Part shown: piece after piece, positions 55,716 through 64,000 of the stretch | Layout of the letters: each line of letters starts with the position of its first letter | How positions within the stretch are numbered: the stretch's first letter is position 1 | Assembly (NCBI GenBank): GCA_019239875.1 | Contig: JAFAZI010000197.1 | Span: 1-64,000, forward strand | Length of the DNA stretch: 64,000 bases | From: Frankiaceae bacterium | GTDB lineage: Bacteria; Actinomycetota; Actinomycetes; JAFAQI01 | Reading direction: 5' to 3' | Translations under genes and position numbers: made by a program | Notes under the pieces: model-generated | Seen by the model: only the letters and a program-made list of their open reading frames with translations | What the model was told of the DNA's origin: nothing | Database searches by the model: none

Positions 55716-56174
55716 TCAGTAGACCACTTCGAAGCGATCGATGAACTCGGCCTGCGCGGCGATGAGCTTCCGCCTCGCGGTCGCGAGATCCACCCACGCC
55801 GCCCGGTCGATCTCGGGGAACTCCTGCAGCCGCCCCCACCCTCGTGGCCACTCGATCTCGAAGGTGTTGCTCACGACTGCGCCGGCGTCCAGGTCGCCCT
55901 CGAGTGCCCACGCAGTGACCACCTTGCCGTTCGATTGCGTGATCTCGCCGAGGCTGATCGGGTCGCCCTCGGGAGGCGGCTGCCCGAGCTCTTCCGCGAA
56001 CTCGCGCCGCGCGCAGGCGAGCGGTTCCTCGCTGTCGTCGTACTCGCCTTTGGGGATCGACCAGGCGCGGTCGTCCTTGCGTGCCCAGAACGGGCCACCC
56101 ATGTGGGCGATCAGCACCTCAGGGCCGGACTCGGTACGGCGAAACACCAGTAGTCCCGCACTCCGCCGCGTCAC
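55716..56174 (-). CDS. Nudix hydrolase, 152 aa
   Basis: The Nudix box Gx5Ex7REUxEExGU is present as GEYDDSEEPLACARREFAEELG from about residue 43, with all metal-binding Glu residues. AGLLVFRRTESGPEVLIAHMGGPFW with WSIPKG upstream is the pattern of the small 'NTP pyrophosphohydrolase' (MutT/diadenosine tetraphosphatase-like) group of actinobacteria. It cleaves a nucleoside diphosphate linked to another moiety; the substrate is open. GTG at 56174 is the start. Confidence 0.88.
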   Translation of the reverse strand: MTRRSAGLLVFRRTESGPEVLIAHMGGPFWARKDDRAWSIPKGEYDDSEEPLACARREFAEELGQPPPEGDPISLGEITQSNGKVVTAWALEGDLDAGAVVSNTFEIEWPRGWGRLQEFPEIDRAAWVDLATARRKLIAAQAEFIDRFEVVY

Positions 56175-56207
56175 ACGCCCATTCTCCGGGCGCTCGTGAA
56201 GCGGCGG

Positions 56208-57308
56208 TCAACCCAGGGGCAGGGTGAACCGGAAGCTGGAGCCGCCATCGATGCGGGGCTCGTACCAGGCTGCTCCACCTTGTGCCGTAGCCAGCTCGCG
56301 GACGACGTAGAGACCGAGTCCAGTTCCGGAGGCGCGTGATCCCGTCGCACGTGCGTACTGCTCGAACAGCTGCGGCCTGAAGGAGTCGGGTACTCCCGGC
56401 CCGCGGTCGTCGACCCGCACGAGTGCGCGGCCCTCAGCGACCGATGCCGTGATCGACACCGGCGCCGCGCCGTACTTCATCGCGTTGGACACGAGGTTCG
56501 TCAGCATCTGCTGTACCCGCACCGGGTCCGCCACGACCTGGAGCTCGCCGGGGGCGTCGACCGTGATGTCTGTCTGGTCTGCGACCGCGCGAGCGGCCGC
56601 TCGCAGAGCGGGGGTGAGGTCCATCGGCTCCGGCTGCGCGGAGAGGCCGCCGCGCTGTGCCTGGGCGGACGTGAGGAGATCCGCCGTGACCCTGTCGAGC
56701 ACGCGGGTCTGCCGGACGATCGCGTCCAGCAGCTCGTCCATCCGGGCGGCGTCGAGCTTGTCGCGCCGCTGCATCAAGGTCTGCGACAGGCCGATCAGCA
56801 CGGTCGACGGTGTACGCAGCTCATGTGCGGCCGTCGCCACGGCAGCTCGAAGCGCCTCGATCTCCTCGTGCTCACCGGCCTGCTGATGCGGGATCCGTGG
56901 GGCGGCGACGGCGGGGGGCGCACCGATGCCGAGGATGTCATCGAGCATCGCCACGACGTCGTCGGGCTGAGTGCCCTTCTGGAGGTAGCCGTCTGCCCCT
57001 CGGCTGACCGCCTGCTCGGCCATCCGGTCCGCCTCGAAGCCGGACAGCACGACGACCTTGGTCGTCGGCGCCGCGCTTCGGATCCCTGGCAGCGCTTCGA
57101 GCCCGTCCATCACCGGCATCGCCAGGTCGAGCAGGACCAGGTCGGGCTGCCACTCACTCACGACCTTGATGCCCGCCGCGCCATCGCCTGCCTCGCCGAC
57201 CACCGTGTAGCGGTCGGAGAGCTCCAGCACCATGCGCAACAACAGGCGGAGGTCGGGGGTGTCGTCGATGACGACGACCGTCGCCAACCGGGAGGAGACG
57301 GTGATCAT
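56208..57308 (-). CDS. Soluble receiver-histidine kinase fusion (REC-HisKA-HATPase_c), 366 aa
   Basis: The receiver comes first (about 10-130; VLLDLAMPVMDG with D61, KG of GYLQKGTQP), followed by HisKA with TAAHELRTPSTVLIG (H162) and a HATPase_c domain (NLVSNAMKYG, DDRGPGVP, SGTGLGLYVV). There is no transmembrane or PAS sensor, so input should come through REC phosphorylation or through partners. It overlaps by 4 bp the gene for a small membrane protein with a degenerate H-box, and both follow a further membrane gene. The three are translationally coupled and probably form one signalling complex. The AAGGAG-led order places this as the output member. Confidence 0.92.
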   Translation of the reverse strand: MITVSSRLATVVVIDDTPDLRLLLRMVLELSDRYTVVGEAGDGAAGIKVVSEWQPDLVLLDLAMPVMDGLEALPGIRSAAPTTKVVVLSGFEADRMAEQAVSRGADGYLQKGTQPDDVVAMLDDILGIGAPPAVAAPRIPHQQAGEHEEIEALRAAVATAAHELRTPSTVLIGLSQTLMQRRDKLDAARMDELLDAIVRQTRVLDRVTADLLTSAQAQRGGLSAQPEPMDLTPALRAAARAVADQTDITVDAPGELQVVADPVRVQQMLTNLVSNAMKYGAAPVSITASVAEGRALVRVDDRGPGVPDSFRPQLFEQYARATGSRASGTGLGLYVVRELATAQGGAAWYEPRIDGGSSFRFTLPLG

Positions 57309-57889
57309 GTAGCGGCCTCGTCCAGCGCAGCCGGTTTCGAGCGCAGCATGCCGGTCCCCAATCGCTCCGGGTGCGTCCCCAGCAGGTCAGTGATCATGTG
57401 GCTGGCGGATCCGATGGCTGTCTCGAGTGCCGCTGTCGCCTTCGCTCGATCGTCGAGGTCGAGCGCCAGCTTCGCGACGACCAGACCCTGTAGCACGTTG
57501 TCGTTGAGCTCCAACGCCTGCGCCTCTCGCTGTCGCATGTCTTCGAAGAGCTGCGCGCCGCGCATGAGGGGCCCGTAGGTCCGCCGCAACGTCCAGTAGT
57601 AGATGCCGACCGCCGCGCTGATGACGTCCCACGTGGCCATCTGCCAGTCGTACGACGCACGCATCGCCAGCCCCTGTGGCTTCTCGACGCCGAGGCCCGG
57701 CAGCAGCATGTGCACGGTGTGCCCGCCGTGATGCACGGCGCAGGTGAAGAAGATCGCAGCCGTCGCGGCGCCCAGTGCGTTGGTCCGGAGCTGACGGCTC
57801 TCGATGAGCGGCTTGACGATCGCGTACGCGATCGCGAGATACGCGAGCGCGACGAGGGCGTTCGCGACGAGTCCGATGTGCCACCACAT
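57305..57889 (-). CDS. Membrane protein with ETR1-like copper-site helices and a degenerate HisKA_3 segment, 194 aa
   Basis: Three N-terminal membrane helices (about 5-25, 38-60, 82-101) are followed by a cytoplasmic helical region. In helices 1-2, Y17, C50 and H54 have exactly the spacing of Y32, C65 and H69 of plant ETR1, where Cys/His bind the copper that binds ethylene; helix 3 (MATWDVISAAV) resembles ETR1's MTTAKVLTAVV. ETR1 D25 corresponds to N10. The region 122-150 (EAQALELNDNVLQGLVVAKL) is a NarX/DesK-type HisKA_3 H-box in which the phospho-accepting His is Asn129; no ATPase domain follows. The comparison uses ETR1 as I remember it. The ATG at 57889 has AAGGAG at 7 nt and shares one base with the upstream stop. 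Confidence 0.72.
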   Translation of the reverse strand: MWWHIGLVANALVALAYLAIAYAIVKPLIESRQLRTNALGAATAAIFFTCAVHHGGHTVHMLLPGLGVEKPQGLAMRASYDWQMATWDVISAAVGIYYWTLRRTYGPLMRGAQLFEDMRQREAQALELNDNVLQGLVVAKLALDLDDRAKATAALETAIGSASHMITDLLGTHPERLGTGMLRSKPAALDEAAT

Positions 57890-58554
57890 CAGGCGCTCCT
57901 TCCGCTGAGTCCGATAGTCAGGCGCTCCACGACACCGGTGCAGCGGAGCAGGCCGACCACGGTTGCGACTTCCGCGATGCTGGCGAGGAGATCGGGCGCA
58001 CCGACGGGCTCGACCTCGGCGAGACCGAACGGCAGGCCGACGGTGCGCGTGACGACCCAGAGCGTCACGGTTGTGAGGCTGGTGAGGATCCCCGCTGCGA
58101 ACAGCCCGCTGCTCGGTCGTCGTACGGCGAGCACGGACCACACGACCTGCCAGGTGGACAGTGCGAGGAAAAAGATCCCGAAGCGAAACGCCTCATGAAA
58201 ATGGGCCGGGCAGACGGCGGCATGCACGCCAGCGGCGGCGAGGCTCCCCATGATCGCGACGACGAGCGCCGGCCGCGCGCGGTCGGTGACGTGGTGTCGA
58301 TGATCGTGTCCGGCGGCTCGGAGCTCCGCGAGCCGCACCAGGTTGCCGGTAGCGGCCGCGAACCTCAGCTCGGCGAGTGCAGCGCGGCGGCGGCGCATCG
58401 CCAGCGGCGAGAGCATGGCAAGGACGGTCGCTGCACCACCGATGACCAGCCCGGCATGTGCAACGTGCACGACGGCCGTCACCGACGAAGCTGCCGCAGC
58501 CAAGCTCGCAGGATCGGTGCCCACCAACTCACTGTGCCTGACAATTGCCGGCAT
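57889..58554 (-). CDS. Polytopic membrane protein, first gene of the 56-58.6 kb signalling operon, 221 aa
   Basis: Five to six hydrophobic segments. The stretch AGVHAAVCPAHFHEAFRFGIFFLALSTWQVVW and the later VTRTVGLPFG with EPVGAPDLLASIAEVATV define an actinobacterial membrane family that I recognise only as hypothetical. The conserved His/Cys cluster (HxxxCPxHFHE) and a second cluster AGHDHRHH are suggestive of metal handling. The start is uncertain: the ATG at 58554 has no SD, and an internal GTG eleven codons in is possible. Coupled to the ETR1-like gene by TGATG. Confidence 0.6.
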   Translation of the reverse strand: MPAIVRHSELVGTDPASLAAAASSVTAVVHVAHAGLVIGGAATVLAMLSPLAMRRRRAALAELRFAAATGNLVRLAELRAAGHDHRHHVTDRARPALVVAIMGSLAAAGVHAAVCPAHFHEAFRFGIFFLALSTWQVVWSVLAVRRPSSGLFAAGILTSLTTVTLWVVTRTVGLPFGLAEVEPVGAPDLLASIAEVATVVGLLRCTGVVERLTIGLSGRSA

Positions 58555-58687
58555 CGGATGGCGATCGTCGAAGTAACCCGAATGGCGGAGGCGGAAGGCC
58601 CGGGTATGCCCAACTATGGCCGACGGTTCGCAACCCGCCTGTTGCAAAGGCGGTCTCGCCGTCATGATGGGTCGCGGGAGGTTGTCG

Positions 58688-60448
58688 ATGCTCGACATGC
58701 GAATTGCCGGTGGCACGATCGTCGACGGGACCGGCGGGGAGCCGTTCGTCGGTGACGTGATGGTCAAGGACGGATCGATCGTCGAGGTCCGTCGTACCGA
58801 TGGCGCGTCGAACGGCACGCCCGAGGCGGCGGAGACGATCGACGCGACCGGGCGGCTCGTGACGCCCGGCTTCGTCGACATCCATACGCACTACGACGGG
58901 CAGGTCAGCTGGGACCCGCTGCTCGAGCCCTCGAGCGGCAACGGCGTCACCACGGTCGTGTCCGGCAACTGTGGCGTCGGCTTCGCGCCGGTGCGTCCTG
59001 GCACCGAGGACTGGTTGATCTCGTTGATGGAGGGCGTCGAGGACATCCCGGGTACGGCGCTGACGGAAGGCATCACGTGGGGATGGGAGACCTTCCCTGA
59101 GTACCTCGACGTGATCGGCAAGCGCGAGCTCTCGGTCGACTTCGGCGTCCAGGTGCCGCACGGCTCCGTGCGCGCGTACGCCATGGGCACGCGCGGCGCG
59201 AAGAACGAGCCGGCGAGCCCGGAGGACATCGCCGCGATGGCTGTCATCGTGCGCGAGGCGATGGCGGCGGGAGCCCTCGGGTTCTCGACGTCGCGCACCA
59301 TCGCCCACAAGGCGATGGATGGCGAGCCGGTGCCCGGCACGTATGCCGCGGAGGACGAGCTGTTCGCTCTCGGTCGCGCGATGGCGGCGGGCGGCGGCGG
59401 GCGGGGCATCTTCGAACTGGCGCCGGCGGGTGGCACGGGCGACGACCTCCTCGCGCCGATGCGCGAGCTCGACTGGATGCAGCGGCTGTCGAAGGAGATC
59501 GACCGGCCGGTGTCGTTCGCGCTGGTGCAGGTGCATTCCGCACCGGATGAGTGGCGCGAGCTGATGGACCTGTCCGCCGCGGCCTACGAGGCGGGGTCGC
59601 AGCTCTACCCGCAGGTGGCGGCGCGGCCGTTCGGCATGTTGATCGGCTTCCCGGGTCACAACCCGTTCAGTCACCGGCCCACCTTCCGGCGAATCTGCGA
59701 GCTGCCGCTCGAGGAGCGCGGCGCGGAGCTGTCGAAGCCGGCGATCAAGGCCGCGATCCTCTCGGAGGATGACCTGCCGGTCGACCCCTCCAAGCAGTTC
59801 GACGCGATGCATCTCGGGCTGCAGGCGGCGTGCGACCAGATCTACTCGATGGGTCAGCCACTGGACTACGAGCCGACGCCCGACCAGACGGTTGCTGCCC
59901 TGGCCGAGGCGGCGGGGATGAGCGGCCTCGAAATGTTCTACGACCTGATGCTCGCCGAGAACGCGCAGGCGCTGTTGCTGTTGCCGTTCTTCAACTACGT
60001 CGGCGGCGACCACGAGGTGATCCGCGAGATGCTGCTGCACCCGGCAGGTGTCTCCGGGCTGTCCGACGGTGGCGCGCACTGCGGGATGATCTGCGACGCG
60101 TCGTACCCGACGTACCTGCTCACCCATTGGGCGCGCGACCGGGTCCGCGGCGAGAAGCTGCCGCTGCAGTACGTCGTCAAGAAGCAGACCGCCGACACTG
60201 CGCACCTGTTCGGGCTGACCGATCGTGGCGTGATCGCCGCGGGCAAGAAGGCCGACCTGAACGTCATCGACTTCGATGCGCTGCAGCTCCAGACGCCGCG
60301 GATGGCGCATGACCTACCGGCGGGTGGTCGCCGGCTGGTGCAGGGGGCGACCGGCTACACGGAGACGATCGTGTCCGGCCTGGTCACGCGCCGCAACGGG
60401 GTCGACACCGGCGCCCGCCCCGGCCGCCTGGTCCGCGGCCCCCGCTGA
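58688..60448 (+). CDS. Amidohydrolase, N-acyl-D-amino-acid deacylase type (Amidohydro_3), 586 aa
   Basis: The metal-dependent hydrolase signature FVDIHTHYDGQVSWDP (HxH), VTTVVSGNCGVGFAPVRP and the late GLSDGGAHCGMICD (catalytic Asp) place it with D-aminoacylase/dihydroorotase-like enzymes. LPAGGRRLVQGATGYTETIVSG near the C-terminus is the usual closing beta-sandwich of this branch. It removes an acyl group from a D-amino-acid or similar amide; actinobacterial homologues are rarely characterised. GGGAGG lies 6 nt before the ATG at 58688, so the longer upstream frame is not used. Confidence 0.88.
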   Translation: MLDMRIAGGTIVDGTGGEPFVGDVMVKDGSIVEVRRTDGASNGTPEAAETIDATGRLVTPGFVDIHTHYDGQVSWDPLLEPSSGNGVTTVVSGNCGVGFAPVRPGTEDWLISLMEGVEDIPGTALTEGITWGWETFPEYLDVIGKRELSVDFGVQVPHGSVRAYAMGTRGAKNEPASPEDIAAMAVIVREAMAAGALGFSTSRTIAHKAMDGEPVPGTYAAEDELFALGRAMAAGGGGRGIFELAPAGGTGDDLLAPMRELDWMQRLSKEIDRPVSFALVQVHSAPDEWRELMDLSAAAYEAGSQLYPQVAARPFGMLIGFPGHNPFSHRPTFRRICELPLEERGAELSKPAIKAAILSEDDLPVDPSKQFDAMHLGLQAACDQIYSMGQPLDYEPTPDQTVAALAEAAGMSGLEMFYDLMLAENAQALLLLPFFNYVGGDHEVIREMLLHPAGVSGLSDGGAHCGMICDASYPTYLLTHWARDRVRGEKLPLQYVVKKQTADTAHLFGLTDRGVIAAGKKADLNVIDFDALQLQTPRMAHDLPAGGRRLVQGATGYTETIVSGLVTRRNGVDTGARPGRLVRGPR

Positions 60449-60485
60449 CCGTCCGCAGCGGTGGGCGCCCGCCGCCCTCTCTTTA

Positions 60486-60551
60486 TCGTCCAACCGTCTC
60501 GAATCGTTGGTTTCGGGGCTCCAAAAGCAACGATTCGAGACGGTTGGGCGT
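60486..60551. repeat. 66-bp intergenic palindrome, type A, copy 4
   Basis: Arms containing CAACCGTCTCGAATCGTTG and complement are fully paired through 20 bp, with differences only at the outer ends. It lies between two convergent genes. Confidence 0.87.
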
Positions 60552-60614
60552 TACTTGAGGATGGTGGGACGGCAGTGCGGTGCGGTAGGGACCTTGGTGG
60601 GGCGGGTACGGCGG

Positions 60615-62174
60615 TCAGCGCGCGTCGTCGAGAGCCTCGTAGCCGGCGTTGTAGCCGGGGACGAACGTGATGCCCGGCCCGCCGGAACATCCGGCGCCGC
60701 CGAGGTAGAGGCCCTTGATCGGCACCGGCAGGTCGCGCCAGCCGCGAGGTCCTGGTCGGTTGGCGCCCATCAGCTCCGGGTGGATCAGACCATGGCAGAA
60801 GTCGCCTTCGGGGCAGGCGAACATCGACTCCATGTGGTAGCTGGCGAAGGTCGTGTGCTTGGTGATCAGGTCGCGGAAGTTCGGCGCGAGCTTGCTCACC
60901 TTGTTGATGATCCGCTCGCCCATCTGCGTCTTCAGCCGGCCGTGGATCGTGCGGTCGTTCTCGACGGGGAAGTACATGGCGTAGACGCTCGCGGCGTGCT
61001 TGCCTGGCGGCGCCATGTCCGGGTCGAACACGGTCGGGATCTGCAGGCTCATCGACGGGTCCTCGGGGACGACGCCGCGACGGCAGTTCTCGAAGTCGAG
61101 CTGCATGTCCTCGGGTGAGCCGAAGTAGCCCACCGACGCCTGCATCCCCGGCTCGTTGAGGACTTCGTACGGCGCGTCGTACTCCGGCAGCCCGTCGAGT
61201 GCAAAGTGCATCTGCAGGTACGCCGCACGGTGGTCGACGCTGGACACGCGAGCGATCAGGTCGTCGGGCAACGACGCGGGGTCCAGCAGCTTGGTGAACG
61301 TCACTCCGGGATCGAGGTTCGAGATGACGATCGGCGCCGTGATCCGGTCACCGTCCTTCAGCTCCACTCCGGTGACCCTGCCGTCATCGGTGAGGATCCG
61401 GGCGACCGGGGTCTTGAGCCGGACCTCGCCGCCGAAGGACTCGAACTGGCTGCGCAGGTAGTCGCTGATCGCCCCGATGCCGCCCTTCAGCTTGCGGATC
61501 ATGTCGACCCCGGGCGGGGTCGCGAGCGCGTAGGCGAGACACGTGGCGCTGCCTGGCGTGTACGGCCCGCGGTACGTCGAGTTGATCGCGAGGAAGGCCA
61601 GCATGCCCCGCACCACGCGGTGCTTGTCCTTGTCCGGCAGGTAACGGTTGAGCACCTCGGCGACCGGCGAGAACAGCATCTCCTGGATGGCCTGCCGCTC
61701 GGCTTCGTTCGTCGCACAGGCGAACATCTCGTCAACCGTGTGTGGCTCGGTCCGCACCTCGAACCGGGACAGCGCGCGCGACGGAGCGGCCGCCCACGCC
61801 GTGAGGTTCGCCATGCCGAGCAGCGCGTCCACGCCGGCACCGTCGGCCAGGTGCGTCATCAGCTTCTCGACGTCGCGGTAGAAGACCATCGGCGCATCGC
61901 CGGGCCCGCCAAGGGTGACGGAGTTGACCTCCGTCTCCACCGTCGGGACCTGATCCAGACCGAGGTCCGCAACGATCGCGGGCGCCGGCGGGAAGAGGAT
62001 CGACCCCGCGATCTCGAAGTGGTACCCATCCCACAGCTCGACGGTCGACGCCATGCCGCCGGTGTACTTGTTCTTCTCGACTACCAGGGTGCGCAGACCG
62101 CCGCGGGCGAGGATCGTCGCGGCGGTCAGCCCGTTGTGCCCCGCCCCGATGACGATCGCGTCGTAGTCAGTCAT
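60615..62174 (-). CDS. FAD-dependent oxidoreductase, phytoene-desaturase-like, 519 aa
   Basis: N-terminal FAD fold YDAIVIGAGHNGLTAATILARGGLRTLVVEKNKYTGG and C-terminal GLYLGGAGCSGGPGITFVPGYNAG. In between, GGIGAISDYLRSQFESFGGEVRLKTPVARI is the conserved CrtI-type substrate-side helix and strand. Like the gene at 42491 it belongs to the CrtI/amine-oxidase-like actinobacterial group with unproven substrates (carotenoid- or lipid-like), but the two are not close copies. GGAGGGG lies directly before the ATG at 62174. It follows the secreted esterase gene by 55 bp in the same direction. Confidence 0.85.
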   Translation of the reverse strand: MTDYDAIVIGAGHNGLTAATILARGGLRTLVVEKNKYTGGMASTVELWDGYHFEIAGSILFPPAPAIVADLGLDQVPTVETEVNSVTLGGPGDAPMVFYRDVEKLMTHLADGAGVDALLGMANLTAWAAAPSRALSRFEVRTEPHTVDEMFACATNEAERQAIQEMLFSPVAEVLNRYLPDKDKHRVVRGMLAFLAINSTYRGPYTPGSATCLAYALATPPGVDMIRKLKGGIGAISDYLRSQFESFGGEVRLKTPVARILTDDGRVTGVELKDGDRITAPIVISNLDPGVTFTKLLDPASLPDDLIARVSSVDHRAAYLQMHFALDGLPEYDAPYEVLNEPGMQASVGYFGSPEDMQLDFENCRRGVVPEDPSMSLQIPTVFDPDMAPPGKHAASVYAMYFPVENDRTIHGRLKTQMGERIINKVSKLAPNFRDLITKHTTFASYHMESMFACPEGDFCHGLIHPELMGANRPGPRGWRDLPVPIKGLYLGGAGCSGGPGITFVPGYNAGYEALDDAR

Positions 62175-62229
62175 CGCCCCTCCATGATCGACTTCACACC
62201 GATCATGTCAGGCGCGGCCACGCAGTCGA

Positions 62230-63648
62230 TCAGTCGATCGGACGATGGTGCTGCTTGGGCATCGCAGTGATTCGTACGCGGGTGCTCTTCGGCGTCTGGT
62301 CGCCGGTGTTCAGCTGGAAGTAAAGCCGGCCATGGCGGTCTGGCGGGGTGACGTACGACTTGCTGCCGGCCGGCGCGATCGAATACATGGTGCCGCGTTT
62401 GAAGATCGGTGCCGAGCGGATGATCGCGACGCCGGTGCCCTTCACGCGGAAGCCGTGCCGGTTCGCGTGGTGGATTGAGCCCCACGCGATCGGTTCGCTT
62501 CGCTGCCACCGCACCTTCCAGCCGAAGCTCTTCCAATGCTTCTCCGTCGAGACGTAGTGCACGCGTGTCGGCGGTGCGGGCGGGTTCGCGAACTGATGCA
62601 TCAGCGGCTTGATGAAGTGCCTGAGGTCGCGCGCCCAGTACGGCCAGGCATGAGTGCCGCTGTTGTAGTCGTAGACCTGCACCGGCATGTGGAGATGACG
62701 CAGCCGTTGGACGAAGTCTTGGGTGGAGAAGTGCGTCAGCGACTCGATCCCGCCCTGGCTCGCTGTGCCGACCGGGTTGGTGACCGGGTCGTCGTACTTG
62801 CCAGGTGCGCCGTCCGCGGTGGCGAGCCAGAGCCCCATGCCGCGCAGGTTGCGGACGATGTACGCCGGGTCGTGGCCCTTCCAGTTCATCTGGTCGGTGA
62901 CGACGTTGCCGAACGGCGCGTCAGGCTGCACATGATTGAGCCCAACCATGGTCGCGCTGATCACAGCATTCGCGCCGGCTCGGGCGGTGAGCGCCCGGTC
63001 GATCTCGGGCGCGCCGGAGAACGATGCCATCTCGACGAACTTGTCGGGATAACGAGCGGCGAGGATCGCTGCGCCGTACCCGCCTTGTGACAGCCCCGCC
63101 ACTGCGCGCCCGGTGCGGTTGCGGATCGTTGCAAGGTTGGCATCGATCCACGGGATCAACTGGTGGGCGTTGTAGGTCTCGAACTGCGCCTTGCCCATCG
63201 CCGTCGAGCGATCGACCCAGTTGCTGAACCACGAGCCGCCGTTGCCGTCGAAGCCGATGTCCGAGGTCACCGTGATCAGGTCGTAGGGACGAGTCGTCGG
63301 GACCGCGCCGCCCGCCTTCACCCAGTCAGTGCTGTGGCCACTGGTGCCAGGAAACAGGTACAGCGTCGGGTAGCGGCGGTCGGGGCGATAGTGCACCGGC
63401 AAGATGATGCGCACACCGAGCGGCCGCGCCAGAGCCTTCGGACGGATCGTGGCCTGAAGCTGTCGAGCGCCGACGCGCTTCACCTTGATGACCTTCACGT
63501 GATGCGCGTCGCGCAGGCTGACGGCGGCATTGGCCGCGCCTCGCTGCGGAGACGCGGGCGCCTCGCCGGCGGCGGTGACGAGGGTCGCCGCCGCCGCGCA
63601 GCAGCCGACCCCGAGGGCGACCAACCGATGCTGGGTCCTGCGTCTCAC
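62230..63648 (-). CDS. Secreted esterase, antigen 85/esterase D-like alpha/beta-hydrolase, 472 aa
   Basis: Signal peptide 1-32 (APAS-P). The hydrolase domain (about 65-355) has LYLFPGTSGHSTDW, the nucleophile elbow AVAGLSQGGYGA with S187, and catalytic His in YNSGTHAWPYW, the layout of the PF00756 family (esterase D and mycolyl-transferase antigen 85 relatives). A C-terminal domain of about 110 residues, with KHWKSFGWKVRWQR and VTPPDRHGRLYFQLNTGD, looks like a small beta module. It may trim or transfer acyl groups in the cell envelope. GGGAGGAG precedes the GTG at 63648. Confidence 0.83.
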   Translation of the reverse strand: MRRRTQHRLVALGVGCCAAAATLVTAAGEAPASPQRGAANAAVSLRDAHHVKVIKVKRVGARQLQATIRPKALARPLGVRIILPVHYRPDRRYPTLYLFPGTSGHSTDWVKAGGAVPTTRPYDLITVTSDIGFDGNGGSWFSNWVDRSTAMGKAQFETYNAHQLIPWIDANLATIRNRTGRAVAGLSQGGYGAAILAARYPDKFVEMASFSGAPEIDRALTARAGANAVISATMVGLNHVQPDAPFGNVVTDQMNWKGHDPAYIVRNLRGMGLWLATADGAPGKYDDPVTNPVGTASQGGIESLTHFSTQDFVQRLRHLHMPVQVYDYNSGTHAWPYWARDLRHFIKPLMHQFANPPAPPTRVHYVSTEKHWKSFGWKVRWQRSEPIAWGSIHHANRHGFRVKGTGVAIIRSAPIFKRGTMYSIAPAGSKSYVTPPDRHGRLYFQLNTGDQTPKSTRVRITAMPKQHHRPID

Positions 63649-63723
63649 CGCACTCCTCCCGAATGCGGAGAAACCTAGCCCAACTTGATCTTCCCCGGGG
63701 CCGATGCCTTGAATGTCAGCGGA

Positions 63724-64000
63724 TCAACGTTCGCTGTTCACGACGGTGCGACGGGTCGAGACGGGCGCGGTGGCCGTCGTGGTCTCAGTCCGTCCGTCGT
63801 CTGTCAGGTCGATGGTCTCGCGGCGGGACTCCACGGCCTCGATGTCACGGATGCCCACGACGCTCGCACGGCCGATACCGAGCGCCGCGAGGAAGACGAT
63901 CACGGCGCCGAGCCCGTAGAACATGCCGAGCTGCTCCCACACGACACGGTCCGCCGAACCCATGGGACTGCCGATGTCGCCCGGGCTCCACCACGGTGCG
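63724..64000 (-). CDS. Small membrane protein, possibly continuing beyond the window
   Basis: The frame is open from the window edge to the stop at 63724. If it begins at the internal ATG at 63963 the product has 79 residues: a short N-terminus, one hydrophobic segment (LGMFYGLGAVIVFLAALGIG) and a polar Arg/Glu/Thr-rich tail (IEAVESRRETIDLTDDG). Upstream of that ATG the reading APWWSPGDIGSP continues without a stop and no SD is seen, so the true start may lie outside. No family recognised. Confidence 0.5.
   Translation of the reverse strand, partial: APWWSPGDIGSPMGSADRVVWEQLGMFYGLGAVIVFLAALGIGRASVVGIRDIEAVESRRETIDLTDDGRTETTTATAPVSTRRTVVNSER

Overview
The window is a high-GC chromosomal segment from an actinobacterium (Actinomycetota). 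Supporting evidence: a mycothiol-dependent isomerase-family protein, an IniB/IniA/IniC-like locus, tRNA genes without encoded CCA, frequent GTG starts, and several promoters that look leaderless (a TANNNT box 6-7 nt before the start codon). I cannot place it at genus level. I see no insertion sequence, prophage, CRISPR array or rRNA.

Layout. 1-4.1 kb: a truncated thiolase-like gene, a free-standing HisKA domain and a REC-PAS-GGDEF-EAL c-di-GMP enzyme. 4.1-5.4 kb: a divergent isomerase/TetR pair. 5.4-13.8 kb, the most unusual part: a coupled operon of a membrane-anchored Hsp70-type ATPase, an IniB-like protein and two dynamin-like GTPases (IniA-like, IniC-like), facing a convergent operon of three very acidic proteins, two of which contain no Lys or Arg. 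14-27.9 kb: mixed metabolism (CMD protein, orphan antitoxin-like gene, dehydrogenase, methyltransferase, PAP2 phosphatase, orphan PTS enzyme I, PLD-like protein, epoxide hydrolase, MarR-MFS efflux pair, GH25 lysozyme, acyl-CoA ligase). 28-34.5 kb: a hybrid histidine kinase coupled to a REC-EAL phosphodiesterase, then an ECF sigma factor with a giant anti-sigma-like membrane protein. 34.5-37.8 kb: a TetR-controlled SDR / VOC / Baeyer-Villiger-type monooxygenase regulon around a 26-bp bipartite palindrome. 37.8-49.3 kb: tRNA-Ser, secreted penicillin-acylase-family and nuclease/phosphatase-family proteins, a phytoene-desaturase-like oxidoreductase, PEP carboxylase, a polysaccharide deacetylase with a His-rich linker, a cupin and tRNA-Arg. 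49.4-52.5 kb: a cupredoxin-multicopper-oxidase fusion divergent from a tandem cupredoxin protein. 52.5-56.2 kb: a membrane protein, an atypical crotonase, a secreted repeat protein and a Nudix hydrolase. 56.2-58.6 kb: a coupled three-gene signalling operon whose middle protein resembles the copper/ethylene-binding domain of plant ETR1 and carries an H-to-N histidine-kinase H-box. 58.7-64 kb: amidohydrolase, second phytoene-desaturase-like protein, secreted esterase and a small membrane protein.

Genome-level signal: four copies of one 66-bp palindrome lie between genes (15.9, 31.8, 37.8, 60.5 kb), two copies of a second ~60-bp palindrome at 42.4 and 49.3 kb, and three further single long palindromes. 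Three separate loci carry His-Asp or c-di-GMP signalling proteins, so signal integration is a theme of the segment.
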